The translations under genes and the position numbers were made by a program. Positions 34,687 through 42,399 of a DNA stretch of 64,000 bases are shown here, piece after piece. The notes under the pieces are model-generated. The model did no database searches. It was not told the origin of the DNA and saw only the letters and a list, made by a program, of their open reading frames with translations. The DNA comes from Bradyrhizobium elkanii WSM2783. Lineage in GTDB: Bacteria; Pseudomonadota; Alphaproteobacteria; Rhizobiales; Xanthobacteraceae. Where the stretch lies: positions 1 through 64,000 of the forward strand of contig NZ_AXAP01000017.1 of the NCBI RefSeq assembly GCF_000472865.1, read 5' to 3'. Numbering within the stretch: position 1 is the stretch's first letter; every line of letters starts with the position of its first letter.

Positions 34687-35991
34687 ATGACGTTTACGGA
34701 TATTGCAACCCGAACCTACAACCATGGCTGGCGGCTCGACCCGATCGTGCGCAGCCTGCTCGACACCGATTTCTACAAGCTGTTGATGCTGCAGATGATC
34801 CGGGAGTTCTACCCGGACACGCGCACGACCTTTTCGGTGATCAACCGCACCAGTCGGGTCCGGCTTGCCGAGGTGATCGACGAGGGTGAGCTGCGCGCCC
34901 AGCTCGACCACGCCCGCACCATCCGCTTCAGCAAGAAGGAGCTGATCTGGCTCGCCGGTAACACGTTCTACGGCAAGACCCAGATGTTCTCGCCGGATTT
35001 CATCAACTGGCTTTCGACTTTCCGCCTGCCCGAATATGAACTGCACAAGGTCGATGGGCAGTATGAACTGCATTTCCACGGGCCCTGGACCCACACCACG
35101 ATGTGGGAGATCCCGGCGCTCGCGATCCTGAACGAATTGCGCTCGCGCGCGGCGATGAAGGGTCAGGGCCGTTTCGCGCTCGACGTGCTCTATGCGCGCG
35201 CCAAGGCCAAGCTGTGGGCCAAGGTCGAGCGCCTGCGTAAGCTTGACGGCTTAAAGCTTTCGGACTTCGGCACCCGCCGCCGCCACGGCTTCCTCTGGCA
35301 GCGCTGGTGCGTCGAGGCCGTGAAAGAAGGGCTTGGGCCGTCCTTCACCGGCACCTCCAACGTGCTGCTGGCAATGGACAACGACCTCGAGGCGATCGGC
35401 ACCAATGCCCATGAGCTGCCGATGGTGGCCGCGGCGCTCGCCAATTCGGATGAAGAGCTGCGCTGGGCGCCCTACGCCATCCTCGACCAGTGGCGCCATA
35501 CCTATGGCGGCAACCTGCTGGTCGCCCTCCCCGATGCCTTCGGCACCAGGGTGTTCCTGCGCGACGCGCCGGATTGGGTCGCCGACTGGACCGGCTTTCG
35601 CCCGGACAGCGCGCCGCCGATCGCGGCCGGCGAGGAGATCATCCGATGGTGGAAGCAGAAGGGCCGCGATCCCAGGGAGAAGCTCCTGGTCTTCTCGGAC
35701 GCCATGGACGTCGATTCGATCGAGGAAAGCTACAGGCATTTCGCCGGCCGCGTTCGCATCAGCTTCGGCTGGGGCACCAACCTCACCAATGACTTCGTCG
35801 GCTGCGCGCCTGACGGTTCCGCCGACCTCGACCCGATCTCGATCGTCTGCAAGGTAACCTCGGTCGACGGCAGGCCGGCGGTGAAACTCTCAGACAATCC
35901 CGAGAAGGCGACCGGTATCCCCTCCGAGGTCGAGCGTTACCTGCGCGTATTCGGCAACGCCGGCCGCGTGCGCGCCGCCGTGCACGTCTAG
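34687..35991 (+). CDS. pncB: Nicotinate phosphoribosyltransferase
   Basis: The 434-residue cytoplasmic enzyme makes nicotinate mononucleotide from nicotinate and PRPP in NAD salvage (EC 6.3.4.21). It has the full family layout: LLDTDFYKLLMLQMI near the N-terminus, RRRHGFLWQ, FTGTSNVLLA, LVFSDAMDVDSIEESY and FGWGTNLTND, with the phosphate-binding residues conserved. It lies behind nicB, separated by a likely terminator. Locating salvage next to degradation may let the cell divide nicotinate between NAD and carbon use. Confidence 0.95.
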   Translation: MTFTDIATRTYNHGWRLDPIVRSLLDTDFYKLLMLQMIREFYPDTRTTFSVINRTSRVRLAEVIDEGELRAQLDHARTIRFSKKELIWLAGNTFYGKTQMFSPDFINWLSTFRLPEYELHKVDGQYELHFHGPWTHTTMWEIPALAILNELRSRAAMKGQGRFALDVLYARAKAKLWAKVERLRKLDGLKLSDFGTRRRHGFLWQRWCVEAVKEGLGPSFTGTSNVLLAMDNDLEAIGTNAHELPMVAAALANSDEELRWAPYAILDQWRHTYGGNLLVALPDAFGTRVFLRDAPDWVADWTGFRPDSAPPIAAGEEIIRWWKQKGRDPREKLLVFSDAMDVDSIEESYRHFAGRVRISFGWGTNLTNDFVGCAPDGSADLDPISIVCKVTSVDGRPAVKLSDNPEKATGIPSEVERYLRVFGNAGRVRAAVHV

Positions 35992-36109
35992 TTTTGGGCA
36001 TGATCTCCGCGCAAACACTACGCGTTTGTCGCGCGGGAAAACTGGCTTCCATCTTTCCGGATCAGGCCATAAACCGCACCAATCCCGCCCTCAGCTCGCG
36101 AGTTTCAGC

Positions 36110-37405
36110 ATGCCCGCACCCAACCCGCCTGCGTTCGAAACCCTAAGCCTGCATGCCGGACAGCGCCCCGATCCCGTGACGGGATCGCGCGCAGTGCCGA
36201 TCTACCAGACGACGTCCTACGTGTTCCAGGACGCCGATCATGCGGCGGCGCTGTTCAACCTGGAGCGCGCCGGCCACATCTACACACGAATTTCCAATCC
36301 AACGACTGCGGTGCTGGAAGAGCGGATCGCAGCGCTCGAAGGCGGCGTCGGCGCGATCTGCACCGCGAGCGGCATGGCCGCGATGCATCTGGCGATCGCG
36401 ACGCTGCTCAATGCCGGCGACCACATCGTCGCTTCGGCCTCGCTCTATGGCGGCACCATCAACCTGCTGGCGCACACGCTGCCGCGCTTCGGCATCACGA
36501 CGACCTTCGTGAAGCCGCGGGCGCTGGACGAATTCCGCGCCGCGATCAAGCCGAATACGCGCCTGGTGATCGCCGAGACCATCGGCAATCCCGGCCTTGA
36601 AGTGCTCGATATCCCCGCGGTGGCTGACATCGCGCATGACGCGAAAATTCCGCTGCTCATCGACAACACCTTTGCGACGCCCTATCTCAGCCGCCCGATT
36701 GAATTCGGCGCCGACATCGTCATGAACTCGGCGACGAAATGGCTCGGCGGCCATGGCATTGCGATCGGCGGCGTCATTGTCGACGGCGGCGGCTTCGACT
36801 GGCATGCGTCGGGCAAATTCCCGCAGCTCACCGAACCCTATGCCGGCTATCACGGCATCGTCTTCGACGAGCAGTTCGGCAAGGCGGCCTTCATCATGCG
36901 GGCCCGCACCGAGGGCTTGCGCGATTTCGGCGCCTGCCTGTCGCCGACCAACGCGTTCCAGCTCCTGCAGGGCATCGAGACGCTCGGCGTGCGGATGGAT
37001 CGGCACATGAGCAATACGCTCGCGGTGCTGGAATTCCTGACCGCGAACAAGGCAGTCGATTGGGTGCTGCATCCGGCGCTGGAAAATCACCCCGACTACG
37101 AGCTTGCGAAGAAGCTGCTGCCGCGCGGCGCCGGCTCGATCGTCAGCTTCGGCATCAAGGGCGGACGCGCTGCGGGCAAGAAGTTCATCGAACAGCTCAA
37201 GCTGATCAGCCACCTCGCCAATGTCGGTGATGCCAAGACACTCGTGATCCATCCCGCCTCCACCACCCATCAGCAGATGGACGCCGAGCAGCTCAAGGCA
37301 GCTGGCATCGGCGAAGAGCTGGTGCGGCTGTCGGTCGGCATCGAGACCGCGCAGGACATCATCGACGATCTCGGCCAGGCGCTTCGCGCGTCGCAGAGGG
37401 TTTGA
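36110..37405 (+). CDS. metY: O-acetylhomoserine sulfhydrylase (PLP-dependent, Cys/Met metabolism)
   Basis: The 431-residue protein starts at the ATG at 36110, because family members begin close to FETLSLHAGQ. The PLP-binding lysine lies in NSATKWLGGHG. Other family motifs are IYQTTSYVF, YTRISNPTTAVLEERIAALEGG and the C-terminal VRLSVGIETAQDIIDDLGQAL. It adds sulfide to O-acetylhomoserine to form homocysteine in methionine synthesis. The gene is followed by a hydrolase with only three bases between, so the two may be co-transcribed. A role in another gamma-elimination reaction cannot be ruled out. Confidence 0.9.
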   Translation: MPAPNPPAFETLSLHAGQRPDPVTGSRAVPIYQTTSYVFQDADHAAALFNLERAGHIYTRISNPTTAVLEERIAALEGGVGAICTASGMAAMHLAIATLLNAGDHIVASASLYGGTINLLAHTLPRFGITTTFVKPRALDEFRAAIKPNTRLVIAETIGNPGLEVLDIPAVADIAHDAKIPLLIDNTFATPYLSRPIEFGADIVMNSATKWLGGHGIAIGGVIVDGGGFDWHASGKFPQLTEPYAGYHGIVFDEQFGKAAFIMRARTEGLRDFGACLSPTNAFQLLQGIETLGVRMDRHMSNTLAVLEFLTANKAVDWVLHPALENHPDYELAKKLLPRGAGSIVSFGIKGGRAAGKKFIEQLKLISHLANVGDAKTLVIHPASTTHQQMDAEQLKAAGIGEELVRLSVGIETAQDIIDDLGQALRASQRV

Positions 37406-37408
37406 GCC

Positions 37409-38191
37409 ATGCAGCTTTCGGTGAACGGGATTGAGACTTTCGTGGTAACAGGCGGAAAGCTGTTCGATCCTTCGTTGCCCACGGTCGTGATGATCCACGG
37501 CGCGGGCTTTGACAGCTCCACCTGGGCGCTGCACAGCCGCTGGTTCGCGCATCACGGCTATTCGGTATTGGCACCGGATCTGCCGGGCCACGGCCGCTCG
37601 TCCGGCAAGCCCTTGCCGACGATTGCGGCGATGGCGGATTGGATCGCGGCGCTGCTGCAGGCAGCCGGGGCCTCGAAGGCGAAGCTGATCGGACACTCCA
37701 TGGGTTCACTGATCGCGCTGGAGACCACGGCGCGGCATCCGGACAAAGTGTCGGCACTGAGCCTGATCGGAACGGCGGCGACGATGACGGTTGGGCCTGA
37801 TCTGTTGAAGGCGGCGGAGGCCAACGATCCCGCCGCGATCGACATGGTCTCGATCTGGGGCCTCGGCTTCAAGGCCGAACTCGGCGGCTCGCTCGCGCCG
37901 GGATTGTGGATGCACCACGGCGCACAGCGCGTGCTGCAGCGTGCGCGACCGGGCGTGCTCTACAACGATCTGAACGCCTGCAATTCATACCAGAATGCGC
38001 TGGCCGCGGCGGCGCAGATCAGGGTGCCGGTGACGTTCATCCTCGGCGAGCGCGATCTGATGACTCCAGCAAAAGCCGGCAAGACGCTGGCGGCCGCAAC
38101 GCCGAACGCGCGCACCGTGGTGCTGCCCGGCGCCGGCCACATGATGATGGTCGAGCAGCCCGACGAACTGCTGGCGGCGCTGCGCGACTGA
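37409..38191 (+). CDS. Alpha/beta-hydrolase
   Basis: The 260-residue protein has the oxyanion-hole motif VMIHGAGFDSSTW, the nucleophile elbow GHSMGS, an Asp in LGERDLMTP and the catalytic His in PGAGHMMMVEQP. This fits the carbon-carbon hydrolase/haloperoxidase/esterase group; no signal peptide is seen. It starts three bases after metY. The substrate is not recognisable. Confidence 0.9.
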   Translation: MQLSVNGIETFVVTGGKLFDPSLPTVVMIHGAGFDSSTWALHSRWFAHHGYSVLAPDLPGHGRSSGKPLPTIAAMADWIAALLQAAGASKAKLIGHSMGSLIALETTARHPDKVSALSLIGTAATMTVGPDLLKAAEANDPAAIDMVSIWGLGFKAELGGSLAPGLWMHHGAQRVLQRARPGVLYNDLNACNSYQNALAAAAQIRVPVTFILGERDLMTPAKAGKTLAAATPNARTVVLPGAGHMMMVEQPDELLAALRD

Positions 38192-38205
38192 GATCAGCGC
38201 GCTTC

Positions 38206-38418
38206 TTCCTTCTCCCCTTGTGGGAGAAGGTGGCGCGAAGCGCCGGATGAGGGGTTCTCTCCACGGGCTGCTGTGCTCGCGGAGAGAACCCCTCACCCAA
38301 GTGAGTTCGCGGCTGATGGCTGAGCTGCCCTCTCCCACAAGGGGCTCGGGCTTGACCCGGCAATCCATCGCTTCGCAAGAACTCTTTTCTTGATGGATGC
38401 GCGGGTCAAGCCCGCGCA
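38206..38418. repeat. Compound palindromic elements after the hydrolase
   Basis: The first part pairs CTTCTCCCCTTGTGGGAGAAGG with related CTCTCCCACAAGGGG, the common 'TCTCCC...GGGAGA' intergenic type. The second part has CGGGCTTGACCCG and CGGGTCAAGCCCG as inverted copies. It lies between the convergent hydrolase and protease genes and may terminate transcription on both strands. Confidence 0.75.
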
Positions 38419-38435
38419 TGACGAACTGGGGACGA

Positions 38436-39455
38436 CTACCTCGCCGGTTTGCGTTCGATCGGGTGGATGTCGATCGCGCGCAACCGACCCAGGCGCAGCA
38501 CGTCCATGGCCAGCGTACGGTCGATGCGGTCGCGGTCGAGGGCGCGGATCAGGTCGTCGACGCCGTTGATGTCGAGGCCGTCGAGCTTGATCACGACGTC
38601 GCCGGGCAGAAGGCCCGCTTTCGAAGCCGGGCTATCCGGCTCGATCTGCGCGAGCAGCGCGCCCATCTTGTTCTCGACGCCGGCGAGCACGGCATGGCGC
38701 CGCGGGATCGGCGCGGTCTGGCCGGCGACGCCGATGAAGGCGCGGCGGACATAGCCGTGGCGGATGATCTCCGACAGCACGAACTGCGCGGTGTTGCTCG
38801 CGACCGCAAAGCAGATGCCCTGCGCGCCGTTGATGATCGCGGTGTTGATGCCGATCACCTGCGAATTCGACGACACCAGCGGGCCGCCGGAATTGCCGGG
38901 GTTGAGCGCGGCATCGGTCTGGATCACGTCCTCGATCGTGCGCCCGCTGACCGAGCGGATCGAGCGCCCGAGCGCCGACACCACGCCAGCGGTGACCGTC
39001 GATTCAAAGCCGAGCGGATTGCCGATCGCGACCACGAGCTGGCCGCGCCGGAGTTGCTTGGAATCGCCGAGCGAGGCGTAAGGCAGATCGCGCGCGCCAT
39101 CGGCCCGCAACAATGCGAGATCGGTGTCGGGATCGACGCCGAGCACGTGCGCGTCGGTGACGAAGCCCTCGGTGTCGCGCAGGCGGATCTCTTTCGACGA
39201 GCCGACCACGTGACTGTTGGTCAGCACGAAGCCATCGGGCGAGATGACGATGCCGGAACCGAGCCCGCCGCGCTCACGCGGTGTTCGCACTTTCGGCCCG
39301 GTCTCGACGCGCACCACCGCGGGGCCGACGCGTTCGGTCACGTCGATCACGGCGTTGGAATAGGCATCGAGCAACGCCCGGTCGTCGGCCGGGGTAGCTT
39401 CGGTCGTTCGCGGTGACCGCGCGTCACCGGCGTTATTTGAGGTGATATCCAACAT
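38436..39455 (-). CDS. HtrA/DegP-like trypsin-fold serine protease with PDZ domain
   Basis: The 339-residue protein has the catalytic triad of HtrA proteases: His in LTNSHVV, Asp in DTDLALLR and Ser in NPGNSGGPL. A single PDZ domain follows (about 245-330, KMGALLAQIEPDSPASKAGLLPGDVVIKLDG). The N-terminus is polar and no Sec signal or membrane segment is visible, unlike DegP or DegQ. It may be cytoplasmic or start further upstream; I find no better start. Role: probably protein quality control or regulated proteolysis. Confidence 0.87.
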   Translation of the reverse strand: MLDITSNNAGDARSPRTTEATPADDRALLDAYSNAVIDVTERVGPAVVRVETGPKVRTPRERGGLGSGIVISPDGFVLTNSHVVGSSKEIRLRDTEGFVTDAHVLGVDPDTDLALLRADGARDLPYASLGDSKQLRRGQLVVAIGNPLGFESTVTAGVVSALGRSIRSVSGRTIEDVIQTDAALNPGNSGGPLVSSNSQVIGINTAIINGAQGICFAVASNTAQFVLSEIIRHGYVRRAFIGVAGQTAPIPRRHAVLAGVENKMGALLAQIEPDSPASKAGLLPGDVVIKLDGLDINGVDDLIRALDRDRIDRTLAMDVLRLGRLRAIDIHPIERKPAR

Positions 39456-39576
39456 GGTGAGGGTTCCTTCGGCTCATTCAAATGGGAGCCGAGTTCCTCC
39501 TGCGCAAGGTGCCCGTGCCGGGCTCAGACCTGCCCAAACGGCTAGGGCGCCGGAGCTCTTTCCGCTCGGTCGGGAC

Positions 39577-39668
39577 GCAGCCCGGGTGAAGCGCCAGCGT
39601 AACCCGGGACCTGTCGTGGCCGCGGATATGGATATCCCGGGTTACGCGTTCCGCTCCACCCGGGCTAC
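39577..39668. repeat. Palindromic element upstream of the GMC oxidoreductase pair
   Basis: CAGCCCGGGTG...CGTAACCCGGGA on the left pairs with TCCCGGGTTACG...CACCCGGGCT on the right. The arms are imperfect around GAAGCGCCAG/TTCCGCTC. This is the 'CCCGGGTTACGC' element type of the group. Confidence 0.75.
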
Positions 39669-39677
39669 GACTTCCTG

Positions 39678-40124
39678 CTAGGGCGCCCGCCGCAAGCTGC
39701 CCCCGCGCGCCCTGACGTGATCAAGCAATGACCAATCGCCCTGCTGCAGCGTGTGGCCCTTCGGGAAGGGGGCGCGGAGCTCGTAGCCGAGCGAGCGCAG
39801 CACGCGGTCGTCGCGGTAGTAGCATTGCAGGACCACGCGAACGAGCGTTGCCGCGGGGACTCCGCCGGTCGCGCGGAATTCCTTTGCGACCTGGTCGCGC
39901 TGCGCTGTGTCGAGCTCGGCGAGCGGCTTGCCGGCCAAGCGCGCGAGATGGTCGAGCGCGGCGCGCACCGGCTCGGTGTCGCGGCCAAGCGTTGCGAGGA
40001 TGTCAGCCTGGATGGCCCGATCGTCGGCGCCGGGCACCTTGTACTCGGCACTCTCGGGAATGATCATCGCGGCGATCGTCCTGAGATCGTCGCGCTGGGT
40101 TTGGGTGAGCGTTTCGGCTGACAT
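39678..40124 (-). CDS. Gluconate 2-dehydrogenase subunit 3-like protein
   Basis: The 148-residue protein starts at the ATG at 40124, which follows GAGGA. The segment LRTIAAMIIPESAEYKVPGADD is characteristic of the small subunit that accompanies GMC flavoproteins. No signal peptide is seen. It is encoded seven bases downstream of the GMC oxidoreductase on the same strand, so the two form a complex in all likelihood. Confidence 0.8.
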   Translation of the reverse strand: MSAETLTQTQRDDLRTIAAMIIPESAEYKVPGADDRAIQADILATLGRDTEPVRAALDHLARLAGKPLAELDTAQRDQVAKEFRATGGVPAATLVRVVLQCYYRDDRVLRSLGYELRAPFPKGHTLQQGDWSLLDHVRARGGSLRRAP

Positions 40125-40131
40125 CGCTTCC

Positions 40132-41733
40132 TCAATCGAACAAATTGGCAAGGCGCTGCTTCATCTGGTCGGCGACGTAGAGCGCGATCGCCTGGATAGT
40201 CGAGGTCGGGTTGACGCCGCCTGAGGTGACGAAGACGCTGCCGTCGACGATGAACAGGTTCTTCACGTCATGCGACCGCCCCCACTCGTTGACCACGGAG
40301 CGCGCAGGGTCCGTGCCCATCCGCGCGGTGCCGAGCAGATGCCAGCCGCCCCACGGGATCGGGCTATTGGTACAGATATCGGTCGCCCCGGCGGCCTCGA
40401 GAATCTCGCGGCCGCGCGCCAGCCCATGCTCCATCATCTTCCGGCTGTTCTCGCTGATCGTGTAGTCGATCTTCGGGGCGGGAATGCCGTGGCTGTCCTT
40501 CAACACGGGATCGAGCGTGACACGGTTGTGCTCCTCGGGAAGATCTTCGCAGATCGCGGAGACCGCGAGGCGGTGGCCGTTGAGCCTGCGGAAGACGTGG
40601 TGATGGTCCGCCCCCCACGGCAGAATGCCCTTCTGCTCGCTGGCGACGGCCTCGAACACCGGCCCTGCGCCGCGGCCGAACTGGATGCCGTAACCGCGGA
40701 CGAAGCCGCGCGAGAGGTCGGTGTCGTAGAACTCCTTGCTCCACAGGCAAGTCGGCGGCGCGCGGTTGCTGTCGGTCGGCTCCTGCACGAAGCCGTAGAT
40801 CTGCGCATAGGGATGGAACATCAGGTTCTTGCCGACCAGGCCTGATGAATTGGCGAGGCCGTTCGGGAAGCGGCCGGAGACGGAGTTCAAGAGCAGCCGC
40901 GGCGTGCCGACGCCGTTGCAGGCGATGATGACGACCTCGGCCGGCTGAAACTGCTCGACACCGTCCTTGTCGTAATAGACGACGCCGGACGCCATGCCGT
41001 GCTCGTTGGTCAGGATCTCGCGCACGCGGCAATGCGTCTTGATTTCGACGCCGGCGCGGATCGCATGCGGCCAATACGTGATGTCGGTCGAGGCTTTCGC
41101 GCCTTGCGCGCAGGCCGGGGTGCAATGGCCGAGATTGATGCAGCGCGCCCTGCCCTCGTAGTCCATTGTCGCGACCGTGGTATCCGACGGCCACCAGTGC
41201 CAGCCAAGCTTGTTCATGGCCTTGCCGATCAACGGACCGGAAAGTCCGAGCGGCTGCGGCGGCATTGGCGGGTGCGTCAATGGCGAAAGCGGATCGCCTG
41301 ACAGGCCCGATACGCCCATCATCCGGTCATTCTCTTCGAAGAACGGCGTGAGTGCATCGTAGTCGATCGGCCAGTCATCGGCGACGCCGTCGAGCGTTTT
41401 CACCTTGAAATCGGACGGATGCAGCCGCGGCCAATGCGCTGTGTACATCACGGTCGAACCGCCGACGGCGTTGAAGTTGACGACCTTGATCGGCGAGTTG
41501 TCGTCGTTGATGGGATAATCTTCGGGCCGCCCGCGGACATTCGGGCTGGTCGACCAGTCGCCATAGAACTTGGCCTCCCAGTCCCGCCCGGTGCTTGGAT
41601 AGTCCGCGGGATTCATCCAGCCGCCCTGCTCCAGGCAGAGGATGTGCATTTTCGTCTCAGCCAGCGACCACGCCACCGCAGCGCCGGACGCGCCGGCGCC
41701 GATGATCAGGACGTCAACGGGATCCCGATGCAC
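40132..41733 (-). CDS. GMC-family FAD oxidoreductase (gluconate dehydrogenase large-subunit type)
   Basis: The 533-residue flavoprotein opens with the dinucleotide-binding motif LIIGAGASGAAVAWSL. The GMC signature follows in SAVGGSTVMYTAHWPR-like sequence (residues about 95-110), and the catalytic His lies in GGWHLLGTARMG near the C-terminus. It oxidises an alcohol or sugar acid. The small-subunit gene follows, but no cytochrome subunit is present here, so electrons must leave through a carrier encoded elsewhere. Confidence 0.88.
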   Translation of the reverse strand: MHRDPVDVLIIGAGASGAAVAWSLAETKMHILCLEQGGWMNPADYPSTGRDWEAKFYGDWSTSPNVRGRPEDYPINDDNSPIKVVNFNAVGGSTVMYTAHWPRLHPSDFKVKTLDGVADDWPIDYDALTPFFEENDRMMGVSGLSGDPLSPLTHPPMPPQPLGLSGPLIGKAMNKLGWHWWPSDTTVATMDYEGRARCINLGHCTPACAQGAKASTDITYWPHAIRAGVEIKTHCRVREILTNEHGMASGVVYYDKDGVEQFQPAEVVIIACNGVGTPRLLLNSVSGRFPNGLANSSGLVGKNLMFHPYAQIYGFVQEPTDSNRAPPTCLWSKEFYDTDLSRGFVRGYGIQFGRGAGPVFEAVASEQKGILPWGADHHHVFRRLNGHRLAVSAICEDLPEEHNRVTLDPVLKDSHGIPAPKIDYTISENSRKMMEHGLARGREILEAAGATDICTNSPIPWGGWHLLGTARMGTDPARSVVNEWGRSHDVKNLFIVDGSVFVTSGGVNPTSTIQAIALYVADQMKQRLANLFD

Positions 41734-41829
41734 GAGTGCCTCCCCAATTTCATCGCCGCGCGACGCGCGATCGTTGTTTTCTTGTCATGAGACGATAGGG
41801 GAAAACCGGATGCGGAGTAAAGCGGCAGG

Positions 41830-42225
41830 TCATTGCACGCGCGGCACGATCATCACGTCGAGCCCGCGGATTTCGTCCGGCGTTGCGGATCGCGTCATCG
41901 CGCCCGGCGCTTCCACCAGCACTTGCACCCGCAGGCGCTTGTTGACCACGTTCCTCGACTGAACGGGGAAGGTTTCGGAACGGGTGTCATTCGGACCCGG
42001 CACGCCGTAGGTCATAATCGAGCCGATCACGTCGCCTTGCTCGGTCTTCACGACAAGGCGAGCACCGAACGGCAACGGACCGGTTACGACCTTGAGCCGG
42101 ACTGCCTCATTCGGGCCGGGATCGCGCGGCGCCAGCAGCTCGGTCATCTTCCGGTCCTGCGCCGAGGCAAGGCCCGCGCCGGCGAGGCTTGCGAGAAGGA
42201 GGGCGATAGAAAATTTGTGTCGCAT
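41830..42225 (-). CDS. Small secreted protein of unknown function
   Basis: The 131-residue protein has a clear signal peptide (MRHKFSIALLLASLAGAGLASAQ) and a mature beta-rich part with no cysteines. No family is recognised. It is probably periplasmic. The gene is alone; about 95 bp separate it from the GMC gene on one side. Confidence 0.7.
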   Translation of the reverse strand: MRHKFSIALLLASLAGAGLASAQDRKMTELLAPRDPGPNEAVRLKVVTGPLPFGARLVVKTEQGDVIGSIMTYGVPGPNDTRSETFPVQSRNVVNKRLRVQVLVEAPGAMTRSATPDEIRGLDVMIVPRVQ

Positions 42226-42303
42226 GTAAAGGCCTCGGCAGGATGACGGTGGTTCGGATTGTCATCCGCTTTTGGGCACGATCATGGTCGGGCGCGAACA
42301 TTC

Positions 42304-42389
42304 GTAGGATGGGTAGAGCGAAGCGAAACCCATCCCTTGCGCATTGGCGATCGAAGCCGATGGGTTTCGCTTCGCTCTACCCATCCTAC
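42304..42389. repeat. Perfect 31-bp inverted repeat
   Basis: The arms 42304-42334 and 42359-42389 are exact reverse complements, starting GTAGGATGGGTAGAGCG and ending in its complement, with a 24-base loop. A similar arm fragment (CTCTACCCATCCTAC) occurs at 61656-61670, so it is a dispersed family. It lies between convergent-like gene ends and may terminate transcription or be a miniature mobile element. Confidence 0.9.
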
Positions 42390-42399
42390 AAACTCAAAC

